A model generated the notes under the pieces. The model made no database searches. It was not told the origin of the DNA and worked only from the letters and a program-made list of their open reading frames with translations. Shown one piece after another: positions 1 through 11,370 of a stretch of DNA of 64,000 bases. Where the stretch lies: contig NC_036456.1 in the NCBI RefSeq assembly GCF_002775205.1, forward strand, positions 8,335,463 to 8,399,462, given 5' to 3'. Each line of letters begins with the position of its first letter. Within the stretch, counting starts at the first letter, position 1. A program made the translations under genes and the position numbers. The stretch comes from Xiphophorus maculatus. Its lineage: Eukaryota > Chordata > Actinopteri > Cyprinodontiformes > Poeciliidae.

Positions 1-863
1 ATTTCAGTCGGGCGGTTTCACTTTAACTACACATTTGTCATGTGCCAAGCACAGCAGAGGCTTTAAGGATTTAAGTGTGGTTTTGTTTTTCAGTTTGAAT
101 AGCCTTGAGATCATCCCCTAAACCTGCGGGTAACTTTGGAAATCTGACCAACCGTCGAATTGTCATGTTATTTCTTGTAGAAAAAAAATTAAAACCATTA
201 TAGAAAGGGTAGATGCTTCTCCAAAGGTCCTTAACCAAAGCTTTATTGGTTTGTAATGGATTGCAGAACATAGCTATACAGACACAAATCTTGGGTTCAA
301 ATCTTCTTTCTAAGGCCAGAAAAGTGGCTTGTTTGAACCTCCAGTGGTTTTCCTGTGGTAGAATATGAAACCAGACACCTCTTGTGCTTACACAGTGTTT
401 GGATAGAGTTCAAGGACGGCATGACATGCGCTTCACATTCTCAAATGAGAAACAACACTAGTAGTTCTTTTTATTTAAACAATCAGCGTTACATGACTCT
501 ACACACAGGTCCTTATACGGAAACCTCTTCTAATGAGTTGCTATGGCTTCAGGGGAAATACTTGAATGTTGAAATAAGTTCATGGAGTGAAAGGATCACT
601 AATTTTATATTTACAAATGGGTACTTGTTCTTATCTAGCCGGCAGCTATGACACAGATGACTGTCTTGCTTTTGTTTATCTGACTTGTTCGTCTTCATCT
701 GGCATTGTTGTTGTCATTACTAAACTTGTGCGTGGGTTTGCTGTGTGAGGTCGGTTTATTTGAGCAGAAATTCTCCTTGTTGTTTTGATAATGTGACTGT
801 GAGTCAGTTCAAAGGTTCAGTTTCTCATCTCTTTCCTTTTTTTCGCCCTGCTCTTCCTCACAG
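1..863. other. Probable ANKRD46 intron
   Basis: No coding exon or RNA gene is visible. The stretch ends in a pyrimidine-rich tract and cag acceptor just before the ANKRD46 exon at 864, so it is most likely intron sequence. The ankyrin-encoding exons that should precede it are not here. Confidence 0.5.
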
Positions 864-3800
864 TAACCACAATGGTTCGACTCCTCTGGTCCTGGCCAAA
901 AGACGGGGCGTCAACAAGGACGCCATTCGCCTGCTGGAGGGCCTGGAGGAACAGGAAGTGAAAGGCTTCAACAGAGGGGCTCACTCCAAACTGGAGACCA
1001 TGCAGATGGCCGACAGTGAGAGGTAAGCATCAGGAGGACTGGTAGAGAGGAGAGGGTTAGTCAGAAACTGAAAAACAGGATATAACTTCAGGCTCAACTT
1101 GATTTGCAAATTAAAGCTGCAGGGTCTAGTTTAGGGGTCGGGAACCTTTTTGACTCAGAGAGCCATGAAAGCAAAAATATTTGGATATTTATTTCAGTGA
1201 AAGCCATATAATATATTTTAAGACTGAATTCAACTAAATGTGAGTATAATAAGCCTCTGAATTTATTCTTTTAAATAATGTTGTCATAATACTCACCATT
1301 AATGCGACTTCTGGTGCTGCATGAATTTGCTGATGGCTTTGTAGTCTGGTTGGTACTTGGTAAGGTTAAGCTTCATGCAAGCGTTGAGGCTTTCATCCGT
1401 TAAACATGATCGTAGGTTGGACTTGATGTTGTTAAGATGTGAGAATGACCGCTCACATGCACACGTAGATCCAAACATGGTGCTGCTCAGTAGCTCTTGG
1501 CACGCTTTCTTTCTGCTGTCTCCCGCCGGGTATTTTGACGCAAAGGTAGCATGGCGTGTGTCGAAGTGCCGCTTTACATTCGACCGTTGCAAATTAGACA
1601 CACCGCAGAACCTGCTCTCTCCACAAAGGCAAATTCTTCGGTCCATTCGTCCTGAAATGTACAATACTCCTCGTCTTTTTTTCTTTTCACCATCTTCTTC
1701 GTCGAAGGGTTAACTTTGAGCTAATGCCCGAGCAGACTGATTCAGAAGGGGGCATTTACTTGTTTACCCCTCAACAGCCAATGTAGGCTATTATCATCCA
1801 ATTAAAATAATGGACTGCTCCTGCAGCCAATAACAAGCCTGAACAGGACATGAGCGGTGGAAAATCGATGGATGGATAAAAACTTGGCTCGTGAGCCATA
1901 CGTTCCCGACCCCTGGTCTAGTGTGAGAATTTTTCACATATTTCCAAGTAAACTTTGTTTGTTTTAGTTTTAATACATGCAACAACTACTGTATTTTGTG
2001 GCTATTTCCAAGGGGCTTTTAATAACAGACGGCAAATCTGCTTGGATGAAAGTAGCTCTCTGTGAAATTTACTTTTTATTTTTTGCCTTTTTTTTTTTTA
2101 AAGAAAAATCAAACATGACTGAGCTGAAGCTTAAGCTATTTTACATTTGAGGATTCTGAATCTAAACTCAAAGTTCATTCCTAATCACAGTGATAGGTGG
2201 TTCTACAAAGTCCTGACTTACTACGGTAATTTTTTATTAAATTAGAAAATGCATTAAAGTGAGGTTTGTTTGCCTATTTTTGGTACTGAAACAGTTAACT
2301 GGTCTTCATTTATACTGCGGCACAAAAAAGTCTTGGTTTCAAAGCCACTTAAAGTCTTTGTTATATACAGTTCCTGCGGGATAAGAGTTTTTCTTTTCTG
2401 GTCAGAGATAAAGTGCAGGTCAAACCCCATTGGTCACATGCATAACATTTAATTTGCTGACCAATTAGAGTCAGAAATTACCATCTGCACATGGCAGGAC
2501 AAATGAATGGTGTTCAGGTCACTGCTGTGCCAATGTGCCTGAAGACAATGCCCTAAAGAATCTTTTTTATATATATGTATTTAAAAGAATACATCAACAT
2601 TTAAATGCATCAGTGAATATCCAAAGTCGCACATTCAGCCGTTCTCAATTTTTATTTTCACGTCAGTGTAATTTAATTTATAATTTTGCCTACTGTAAAA
2701 AAAAATTTCCCTCCACACACTGTATTAGTCAGCCATCCATGGCGTGACGACAAACGATAGTCACGCCCTTTCAGGTGCCTGGCATTCAAAACTGTTATCA
2801 GTCGTGTTCATTCCACTGTAAAGCAAAATAAATCGAGGTTTCATGAACAGCTTAAGTAGATAATGAAGCGCAGCACACTAGTCATTCAAATGAAACCACA
2901 AACCTCAAATGAGACATGATTTATACACAATCAGTCTGAAACAGGATTCGTTTCAGGTAAACAAAGTTTTATCTATGAAATTAACAAGGACAATACTGAG
3001 CTGGATGAGGAGCAGGAAAAGCTATGGGTGGTGTTAGCTTACCCTTCAACTCTCTCCATTTCTTTTGTTTTAAAAACTTCAATATAAAATGTGATAAATG
3101 TACGGAATAACATAAAAACATGGAACAAAAATATAGTAAAGCATATTACATCAGGAGCACATAAAAAAAACCTCAAATCTCTACAAATTTCAACCAATAG
3201 AATAAGTTTGTGGAGGCTTTTTAAAGTATTTTGGCTTAAAACTGTAGAATTGGAACAAGTTACTTAAATAACACTGAAAATGCAGCAGGTGCTACTTTTT
3301 AAGTCTCTAAGGTTTCTTAAATTTAAGTCTTGGCCGTCCTAACGCATGAATACGCTTTGATGCTTTATCCCAGCTTGGTGCCACTTCTAGCAAGTTATTT
3401 CTCTCAGAGCGACTCTGTGTTTATCTCCAGTCCATCTTTCTATCACTCGTCACTAGCTTCCCTCTTTGTTCTGAGGAACGCTGCAAGCAACATGTGTCAG
3501 GTGTCTTTTCTCACTCTTTCTCAGTCTTTTCGCCGTAACAACTGGGGGGGTAAACTGGAGCTCGGAACCAAGAAAGAATCGAGTCACATTTGCAGCTTTG
3601 ACAACCAATGGGAGAAGTTCTAGGAGAGCTGTCTGTGTGTTGGTGGTCCTTTCGTCAGCATGTCTCTTCTGTGTCCCAGCGCGATGGAGAGCCACTCTCT
3701 GCTCAACCCCAACCTGCAGAGCAGCGAGGGCGTCCTGTCCAGCTTCCGCACCACCTGGCAGGAGTTTGTGGAGGACCTGGGCTTCTGGAGGGTCCTGCTG

Positions 3801-3896
3801 CTGCTGGTGGTCATCGCCCTCCTGTCCCTCGGCATCGCCTACTACGTCAGCGGGGTGCTGCCTTTCTCCAGCAGCCAGCTGGAGTTGGTTCACTGA
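864..3896 (+). CDS. ankrd46: ANKRD46, last two coding exons (5' part outside the window)
   Basis: ANKRD46 is a small ankyrin-repeat protein with a C-terminal membrane anchor; its function is poorly known. Exon 864-1022 follows a cag acceptor and ends at gtaagc. It encodes the end of the last ankyrin repeat (PLVLAKRRGVNKD) and the stretch EEQEVKGFNRG. Exon 3680-3896 follows tgtcccag, and the split codon restores Ser-Ala-Met. It encodes MESHSLLNPNL, SSFRTTWQEFVEDLGFWRV, the hydrophobic anchor LLLLVVIALLSLGIAYYVSG and the terminus LELVH before TGA at 3894. I recognise nearly residue-for-residue agreement with vertebrate ANKRD46. The first base of the upstream exon completes a Cys codon begun in an exon not seen here. 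The 2.66-kb intron contains a hAT element. The gene is ordinary and not part of the Ig cluster beside it. Confidence 0.93.
1132..1915 (-). mobile_element. Internally deleted hAT-superfamily DNA transposon in an ANKRD46 intron
   Basis: The ends are inverted repeats: taggggtcgggaacc at the left, and on the right the complement of caggggtcgggaac. Flanking 8-bp sequences gtctagtt (1124-1131) and gtctagtg (1916-1923) form a near-perfect target-site duplication, as hAT elements make. The minus strand carries an open frame, 1299-1664 (121 codons). Its first part resembles the N-terminal finger region of ZBED/GTF2IRD2-like hAT transposases (SNLQRSNVKRHFDTRHA). Its second half matches the C-terminal hAT dimerisation region (FGSTCACERSFSHLNNIKS, then LTDESLNACMKL). 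The catalytic core between them is missing, so this copy is non-autonomous. Confidence 0.85.
1924..3679. other. Rest of the ANKRD46 intron, nothing recognised
   Basis: AT-rich intron sequence between the hAT element and the terminal exon acceptor. No coding, RNA or repeat signature was recognised by reading. Confidence 0.5.
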
Positions 3897-4701
3897 GGAG
3901 GAGGAGGACGAGGAGGACGAGGAAGTGGCGACAGTGGAAAAGGAACAGCATGGAGGGAAGAAGGTTGAAAAGTTGAGTCAAAGTTCTGCTCAAACAAAAA
4001 CAAAAAAAAACGAAGTTGAATTATCTTATCCTGTCAGCTAAAAAGCAAGAATCTTAACAAATTCTCCTCTGATATTTGCCTTTACTTATTGAGTTGATTA
4101 TTTCACTAAGAGGCAGGAGAACATTTAGTTCAGTTTCATTATCTTGAATCTGCAGAGAGAACGATTGAAGCTCGACTCATCCAGAATCATCCTGCTCCTG
4201 TTGTGTTCGACACACTAACTCTCCAACAGCCCTTTTCCTGTTACAATCTGTATATTTCAGTGTTTGTAACTTTATTTTGACAGTGTTCTCTTATTATTAT
4301 TATTTATTATCTATTCATTTTCTTTATACTGAATGTTTATTACACTTCTGCATCTCTTTTTTCTTTATTGCCTGAAACTCAAATAGCATTCAAATCTTGT
4401 TTTTATTTGCTGCGATGACTAAAGTGACCTACAGCCGTCCTGTAGAGGTGATGTTCGTTTAAATACTCAGAAAAGCACCTTGTCTGTTTCTTTAGACCAA
4501 AAGGGTCCATTTAATGAAGCCTGCAGCTTTGTTTCAGTCCACTTAACACTATGATGACCATCATGTAGAGGATTATCATGGGGTTATTAATGCAGATCAG
4601 TTGCTTTTGTTGTATATTCATTTTATCTGATTGCTTTTTTTCTTGCTATATCCTGTAAATAAAGCCTTTGAAGTACCTCCTGGTTTAATGTCGAAAATAA
4701 A
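3897..4701 (+). other. ankrd46: ANKRD46 3' UTR with two polyadenylation signals
   Basis: The sequence after the stop codon is AT-rich and non-coding. It contains AATAAA at 4658-4663 and a second AATAAA at 4696-4701. The 3' end is inferred from these signals only. A short gaggaggacgaggag purine run directly follows the stop. Confidence 0.6.
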
Positions 4702-5440
4702 GTCAAGAACAAATGTAGTGATCAACAACAACGCTTCCTGTGTGTTTTTGATTTTTAAAAATGAAATATTCAGCTGTTAATGGGATTAATGGCATAGAGC
4801 TATGTACATTAAATATCTGCTGCTGTTGTATCAACCTTCCAGATCTCTCGGGTTTTCTGGTTCTGCTCTGCAGCCCCAGAACTAGAACCAAATTAACACA
4901 AATTAAACAGATTTGAAAATAATTGCCAACATACCAAACCAAAAATATTTTTGTCCCTTAAATCTAAAAACATATAGCAAATTCATGTATTTTATTTTTA
5001 GCGAATATATTTTTTTTTTTAAGTGAAATTCAGCCTTTTTAACCTAAATGCTTATCTTATCAAAAATTTTGCTCAATGCATTTACCATCAAAGCATTCTA
5101 CCCAACATTTATAAATCACAGAAATTTGAATGCATCTATTCCCTGGACAAATCACCTTTTGTTTTTCTCCTTTTTTTGAACCAAATATTTATTTTTTTTT
5201 TCTCTTTTTTTTTTTCTTTCTTACATTTGAACAAAACCATAAACAAATACCACGTGTAATTTTTTTTTCCTTACTAACCTGTTTGATTACAATAATTCTC
5301 AATCACATACATTAAAACTGTTTAATACCGCAGGCAGCCTCTAAGTCCGAGCACTGCTCCACGGTGTTTAATCGAATGATCGACTATGAAATACTTACCG
5401 GCCGTCTCTCACTGTTTGTTTTAAGTACTTACATTTTACC
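4702..5440. other. Intergenic, AT-rich, nothing recognised
   Basis: The sequence after the ANKRD46 polyadenylation signals has poly-T/A runs (for example 5010-5020 and 5190-5220). No convincing gene or repeat was recognised. Confidence 0.4.
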
Positions 5441-5442
5441 CC

Positions 5443-5482
5443 TCATGCCTGATGAGTGGAAATGCTGAGCCGCGAACTGTTT
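5443..5482 (-). pseudogene. Relic fragment of a two-Ig receptor exon
   Basis: About 40 bp align with the D1-coding sequence of the receptor gene at 7450-8421. The 19-mer atgctgagccgcgaactgt at 5462-5480 recurs exactly at 8195-8213, where it encodes part of YSSRLSIS on the minus strand. The bases just before it are also similar (cctgatgagtgga against cccgatgagga). This looks like the remnant of a further family member. No flanking exon structure survives. Confidence 0.45.
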
Positions 5483-5515
5483 TTCAATTCAACCAAGTTG
5501 CGGCCTTATCTTCTT

Positions 5516-5609
5516 CATGATTGATTTTTTTGCATCAGGCTCCCATGCATGGCAGGCATGCGGGCCTAATGCAAAAAAATCAATCATGTTTATGGGGGGG
5601 GGGGGGGGG
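5516..5609. repeat. 25-bp-arm inverted repeat followed by a poly-G run
   Basis: Left arm 5516-5540 and right arm 5564-5588 are reverse complements except for one mismatch. The 23-base loop itself contains gcatg/catgc palindromes. A run of about 17 G follows at 5593-5609. It may be a small foldback element or a replication-generated hairpin. Confidence 0.6.
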
Positions 5610-6157
5610 TGTCCATAATATCGTTTTGCTCTTCAATATGCCAGACGTCGTTACTACAAGATAGTGATTTAATATTTAATGTTGTAATGCCATTACTGAG
5701 ACGAGGCAGCTAAATGGGTAGGCGAACAAATGAACGTTCTGTTTTTTAGAGCAGTTCGGTGTTCTATCGGCTCTTCCTTCTGTCCGTCTAACATTCCCGC
5801 TATAGATTTTCCTTAATATCAAAGTTACTCATAGCCTGTTGTGTTAAACCTGCTGACCAAGTAAAGGAAATTCAGCTTAATGGCACAGGCAAATTATTTA
5901 CACAGATTTCTGGTCTGTGGATGTGAAAACATGTTGGCGCTAATCTGTTCTGCCATCTTTCTATGATTGAAGATGGTGTAAGCTGATTTATGTATCTTTG
6001 GGTGTGTTATACAACAACTTCATTTTGAAAGGAGGACATTTCATTTAAGATCATGCAAGAGTGATTTTTCCCTCTCTCAATACAGTAGTGAGGACGCAAA
6101 GATTGACGATGAAAGTGTAAAAACTCATTTGACTCGTCAACCCTGACAGCTTATACC

Positions 6158-6910
6158 AAGGGCGTAGGTTTGGTCTAAGTTTTGGTGGGACCTTACAACT
6201 TAATTTAAGACTAACACTTCAAATGCCATATTCACTGAGATAATTTCACAGTATAACTAACACCTCACCTGGAGCCCTGAAGCTCCAGCCACCTCTCCAA
6301 CGTTCTGCTCTGCCCCTTGCTCTGCTGTCTGAGCATCCTATGTGAAAAAGTATTACATAATTAACAGACCTATTCTACCTCACATTCAGTGCTGACCTTA
6401 CTAAACACCGGACTTTACAACAAATGCGTTGCGTGATAGATATCTAACTTATGGGTCCCCTCACTGTACTTACAGCCGAGGTAGCGAAATAACTTCTAAT
6501 GTCTGTCGTCCTTTTCTTTTTTGGTGGCGACATGGAGACTCATAATAAATGTCAAACTCAGAAGGAGACGCGTTCACTGTCAGCACCATGGACCAAGCTT
6601 CCGTTCCGCGTGTGGCCAGCTGGCCGCGGCCTGTTGCAGCTAATCAAGGAACGAAGATCCACGTTCTGTGAGCCAATAGCGGCATGGGTCGTCATAGTTC
6701 ATAACAGCGAATTTTAAAATGAATGCTACCACTGCGTAGTATATTGAAATATTAAACTAATCAGTGTAGATTTTCGTTTATTTATTTTGTTTTTGTTAAG
6801 AAATACATTTTTTTTATTAATATGGCAAAAATTGGTCGGGACTATTTTATATCCCTTGAATATTGGTCGTGACATGTCACGACTGTCCATACCCAAACCT
6901 ACGCCCATGA
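6158..6910. mobile_element. Non-autonomous terminal-inverted-repeat element (MITE-like)
   Basis: The left end aagggcgtaggtttgg is mirrored at the right end by ccaaacctacgccc. The copy is flanked by cttatac at 6150-6156 and 6911-6917, a 7-bp direct repeat with an imperfect eighth base, consistent with hAT-type insertion. No transposase frame was recognised. The right end also contains the palindrome gtcgtgacatgtcacgac (6866-6883). Confidence 0.65.
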
Positions 6911-6974
6911 CTTATACACCCTGCGGTTGTCTGCTCTCACTGAAGCGACACCCGCCGTAGGGTTACCACCGCAG

Positions 6975-7041
6975 GGTGAGAGCGACACACCGCAGGGTGA
7001 GAGTTTGACAGGGTGAGAGTTTGACAGGGTGAGAGTTTGAT
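6975..7041. repeat. Short tandem repeat of gacagggtgagagttt
   Basis: About three to four copies of a 16-bp unit (cagggtgagagttt with small variations) lie in tandem upstream of the first Ig receptor gene. Confidence 0.7.
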
Positions 7042-7449
7042 AAGAATAAGAATGTGGACAATCTTGTTTTAATTAACTGTCCGCTTAGATACTTAGCCCA
7101 GCGGCTTTGTTTGTTTGTTTGTTTTTTTATGTTTTTTACACACGTTGTTTTGAAAGAATAGAGACACGAACAAGAAAAACTGTAAACCTTTCTTTAAATA
7201 TCAACGTGAAATTTATTTATACAGCACTTTAAAAGCAAGTTTAAAGCCGTACAAAAAAAAGCTAATAAAATGAGTTGATGAAAAGAAAGAGAAATAATAC
7301 AAGAAAATATATATATAATGTTAAAATAAGAGTAATAAGTAAAAAAAAAAAAAAAAAAAAAGTTTTATTGAGAAAGCTTCCTCTTCAGTGAGAGCAGAAA
7401 GGCGCAAATCTCCACATGAAATGCAGTAAACAGACAGCAGAGTGATGTT

Positions 7450-8421
7450 TTAGGTGACGAGGTCAGATGAGACGTCCTGGTCCGCAGAGAGATCTTCTCT
7501 GTTCCCGCAGCGTTTCATACCAAGACAATTCTTCACCTCCTTTGACTTGTGAGACTTAAGGTACCATCCAATAAACAAAAGAGCAAAAACCACCAAAATG
7601 AAGATAGTAATGCCAATACAAGAAGGTTCCTTATGCACAGAGGGGCTTTGGGTGTGTTGCTGTGGAGGAGAGAAACGGGATTGAAACACGGTGAGAGCAA
7701 AGATGCTTTAAGCACTGAGGTTTATACTTACAGACTGAGTGGTGGAGGTTTTAATGCTCGATCGCTCCTGTTGGACCGTCAGTCTCCATCCAGCAGGGTC
7801 TCCTTCCTCTTTAGAGTCTTTCTGGACATAGCAGTAATAGTCCCCTCCATCCTCCAGCTGGACCCCCTTCAGGATCAGCGACACATTCCCCGCTGACTCC
7901 CAGTCAGGTGGCAAAGACGCACGGCCTCTGAATCTTTCTCCATATTCGACGATACCGGAGCGACCCACTCTAATCACGAGCTGCCCGTTAGATTCCCACT
8001 GAACAAACTTCAGTTGTTCACCCAGAGTTAAGGAGAAGCAGGAAAGTTTTGTTGTTTCACCTTCAGACGCTGAAATGCTGGATATAAAAACAACCTTCAG
8101 CTTGATGGTGCGCTCTATATTGTCTCCGCACATGAATTCATAATGTCCGTTGTCGTTGTAGTTGGCATTCTTCAGCAAAATACCCGATGAGGAGATGCTG
8201 AGCCGCGAACTGTATTCTTCCGCCGGCTGCAGTTCTCCGTTAGCCGAGTCGGCCATCCGAACCGGGGAGTCATCGCTCAGCCTCCTGATCAGCTGCGCGG
8301 TTCCCTCCTCACAGAGAAGCTGCGATGACAGCTTTACAGTGTCGCCCAAAGACGTTACCAAATCGCCTCTGATAAAAGGCAAGAGAAAGACAGCAGGAAC
8401 AAAGAGAGAGATCCACGCCAT
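7450..8421 (-). CDS. Two-Ig-domain type I membrane receptor, complete, 299 aa
   Basis: Two exons: 8421-7732 (690 nt) and 7659-7450 (210 nt), joined in phase 0 between gtaagt and a ctccacag acceptor. The protein starts MAWISLFVPAVFLLPFIRG, a clear signal peptide. An N-terminal Ig-like domain (about residues 20-110) and a V-like domain (about 115-215) follow; the second has Trp in QWESNG and the end motif EDGGDYYCYV. A Ser/Thr-rich stalk leads to the membrane segment (IGITIFILVVFALLFIGWYL). The tail of about 33 residues has no tyrosine, so no ITIM or ITAM. The architecture resembles teleost two-Ig innate receptors such as DICPs, but I cannot assign it to a named family. It is the most diverged of four relatives on this strand. 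The ligand is unknown. Confidence 0.8.
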
Positions 8422-8769
8422 GGCAGTGACAGCAGGATAAAAGGAAGCAGGAGTAAGAGAGGTGGCGTTTTATGTTCAGCAATGTGTGGGCGGAGGAAGA
8501 TGGGCAGGCATGTTATCTAGAGAGAGAAAGAGCGCAGAGCAGGTTCACGTGAATATATTTTCGGTTGGGCTCCACAGCGCATTAAGAACAGGCTTTCAGC
8601 AATGATGAGAGTTTCTTTTTTTTCTTTTTCTTTTTTTTTTTTTACATCTCAGGCTCTGCTGCAAACAGCTGGGTTTTTATGTATCAGCGAAGCCTGAAAG
8701 CGTGACAGTGAAAGACAAAGAGAGCCGCACATTCCGTGGGTGAAAAGTTGCTAAACCACTTGCCTCATC

Positions 8770-8975
8770 CGAGTGGCCCAGTCAATGGTGATGCAATGGG
8801 AAATACGAACGTCGTCCCTAGACAACAGTCACGATCCACTCTAGCAACAGGCTGGCAGGAAAGGGGGAAGACGTGCGGAAAATATCGACGGGTCCGGGAG
8901 TCGACCCCGCGACGGCCGCGTCGAGGACTCAGTGAATGTGGGGTCGCGCCATCCCCTATGCCACGGCACGCCCTC
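8770..8975 (-). mobile_element. tRNA-derived SINE
   Basis: Read on the minus strand, the sequence begins gcgtgccgtggcatagggga, like a tRNA A box. About 55-60 bases later it has ggggtcgactccc, like a B box (consensus GGTTCGANTCC). The head gcgtgccgtggc is shared with the SINE at 60608-60764, and both continue into a conserved cgcatgtcttccc-type body. The 3' boundary and target duplication are uncertain. Confidence 0.55.
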
Positions 8976-8980
8976 ATAAT

Positions 8981-9860
8981 ACATACTTAATGTAGGATGA
9001 GTCACGAGAACACATGCCTGAAACCCAAATAACATTAAATTCTTGATTTGTTGTGAATTTAATTTTTTTGACTTATCCATGTAACATTCAAATAAATCCT
9101 GCTTTGGGTTTAAATAGAGATACAAACAATTGCAGTAATCAAGAACAATGCTTCTAGTGTCTTATTCGTTTTTAGAGATGAAATATTCAGCCACTAATGG
9201 TTATCCTGCTTTTCACCCCCTCGTCCAGTTTTACACAATCGCAGCCTCATTTACATATACCACAAGTAAATGAGAGCAACAATAAGGAGCAACAGATGCA
9301 AATCTGTTATGCAAATGAGCCTTGAGCCAGTTAGAAACCTTCCATACAAACAGTATAATTTCAATATTAAGGCTAAGATTTGCAGAGCCAGAGAAGCTTT
9401 TCCACAGGTGACATTGGGTCTTTATAGTGGGTCACTATAGCCCAGCATATAAACTTTGCAAAACTGCACATTCTCTTGGTTGCCTCTGACAAGTTGTCAC
9501 CTAGAGTGGCAACTTGTCAGCTAAATCCGCGTTTGTTCTTTCACACATGCTGCACCTTTGATTCTGTCACATCCTTGACACTTGCTACATGGTGGTTTTA
9601 CTTCATCTTCTCACTTCGCATTCTATTAACATTCCGATGTGGCTGCTAACTGCATGCAAACAAACACCAGCCTCATGTTTGATGTCCATCTCCCTCGCAC
9701 TCGCCAAACAGGAAATGGTAAACATGAGTTTATCATTTCTTTATATGTTGTATTCGCCTGGTAATACCTGTTGTACTAACAAACCAAAAGCAAAGAATAC
9801 AAACTGGGAGGTGTTAAAAGATCTTTATTTATGTCTGAGAGCTGACTGTTTTACAGCTTA
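8981..9860. other. Intergenic, nothing recognised
   Basis: No gene, RNA or repeat was identified. Reading frames here are short and lack splice or family support. Confidence 0.4.
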
Positions 9861-10020
9861 AAAGGGATGAAGAGCTTAATGACAAATAAATAAATAATCT
9901 GATCTATTTAAACACCTGTTGTAGCTTCGCCAGAGTTGGAAGCATGGCAGCTTCCAGCTCGTAGAGTTTTCCAGAATCACAGCGGCTTTTGGCACAGCGC
10001 CACAAATAAACAGCAACAAG
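9809..10020 (-). pseudogene. Orphan membrane-exon and 3' UTR fragment of the two-Ig receptor family
   Basis: The segment is clearly homologous to exon 2 and the 3' UTR of the genes at 15705-16723 and 18517-19522 (for example ctgatctatttaaaca and tgtagcttcgccagagttgg). On the minus strand it reads as the end of the membrane segment (LLVAVYLW) and a tail (CDSGKLYELEAAM, then LPTLAKLQ) to a stop. Homology stops at about 10018, before the exon acceptor, and no Ig exon lies upstream, so the copy is dead. It lacks an 8-bp insertion found in the two complete relatives, which changes the reading frame of the tail. Confidence 0.7.
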
Positions 10021-10660
10021 CAGTTTTAAATTACTATTCCAAAGTTTGTCATATTCTAATTGGATATTCCAATATTAGTTAGCAATATTACTTAAAAGCA
10101 TTAGAAATTACAAAGATTTCCTAATTAAACGCATTGTCTCCTTTGACAGGTCATTATGCTACAGTAAACAAGTAAGAAAATTATTCCCTCAACTTTCAAG
10201 CTATTGATGTACAAAACCCAAAATCATTCAGGTCTAGTGTATACTATCGGTGTCCGCCTTCCTGCTCCTCTACCATGTAAAAAATACTTAAATAATAGTG
10301 ACCTCACATACTTCCTGAAAGGCCACGTGTACTCTCTTTCTTGTTTTCACATTGGATTATGAAGCCTCCTATTTATCATTGTTATTGTCTTTTCATAAAA
10401 TATTGTTTTATAGCCCGGAACAAAGCTGACTAGTTGTCTTTTAGGTTTATTTTTAATATTGGGATTCCAACCATTTACTACCTCAGGTCCTCGTGTAAAT
10501 CATCTGCGTTTCAACTGCCGACATAAACACAGATATTTTTTTTCTCCGCTCTTTGCTCGCTTACTGACACAAGCTGGGTAGGTGAGGTGATGATGCAATA
10601 ATAAGAGGCAGGAGGGTAAGAGGGTAAGAGACCAGGCAGGCAGACAGGCAGAAACAGAGA
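10021..10660. repeat. Duplicated non-coding block, similar to 19980-20155
   Basis: The stretches 10020-10090 (ttttaaattactattccaa) and 10545-10650 (ctccgctctttgctcgctta, then gtgaggtgatga and caataataagaggcagg) recur near 19984-20057 and 20060-20150. In the second location the two parts are adjacent. They are remnants of segmental duplication of the receptor neighbourhood, with about 450 bp of unrelated sequence between the parts here. Confidence 0.6.
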
Positions 10661-11039
10661 CAGAATAAGTGGCTTCCTCAGAGTCCAGCCTCGGTCAGAG
10701 CAGCAGGATGGCACCTTGCCTATCAAAACAGCGAGGAAAAAAAAAACCCCTCTCCCCTCCAAAGGAATTTGTTTTTGAGCACAAAGCTGCCACACCCTTA
10801 TGAATATGTTCTCCTCTCTAATGTCTATTTGGAAAAAAAAAAAGAGAAAAGAATGTAGCCTGTCAGGCACGAGGACAGAGGAAGGACACTTTTGTACTTT
10901 TACAAAGTAGATTAAATTACAATTACACTGAAATTACATTCTTTTATTTATCTCTGCTGAAATCATTAAATAGAGTCTAATAGCTTTGTTATGCTCAATA
11001 AACAAACACTAAATCTTTATATTTGCGTTACAATTCAAA

Positions 11040-11370
11040 CACTTTAGGGGCCAGAGGCCTTCAGTAGATTCTGTGTTTTCTGTGTGTTAATATCGAGTTT
11101 TCTGTGTCCTTGAGTCTCCATGTTGTCCTGTCCCCCCCTTGATTGTTCCCAGGTGTGTCTCGTTCTGTGATTACCCTCTGTGTATTTAACTCCACCTGTG
11201 TTCCTTGTTCCTTGTTCCTCGTGGGGTCCTAGTCAATGTCTTGTCAATTCGTCGTCTAATGTGTGTGCTGCCTGTTTGGACTGAGTTTCATCATTAAAAT
11301 TCATTATTCATCTTACCTGGGTCCGCTGCGTCGGCCTCACCACCCCTCACCGCACATGCGCACATGACAT
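11040..11370 (+). mobile_element. Possible LTR-like retroelement relic
   Basis: A C/T-rich stretch ends in acctgggtccgctgcgtcgg and a short tail to atgaca. It resembles terminal sequences of fish LTR elements. A short related tail occurs at 63363-63402. No coding region is attached, and it looks like an old, isolated terminal fragment. Confidence 0.3.

Noticed and set aside
3598-4041. Long frames overlapping the last ANKRD46 exon
   Set aside because: They are shadow frames of a GC-rich conserved exon; only one frame matches ANKRD46.
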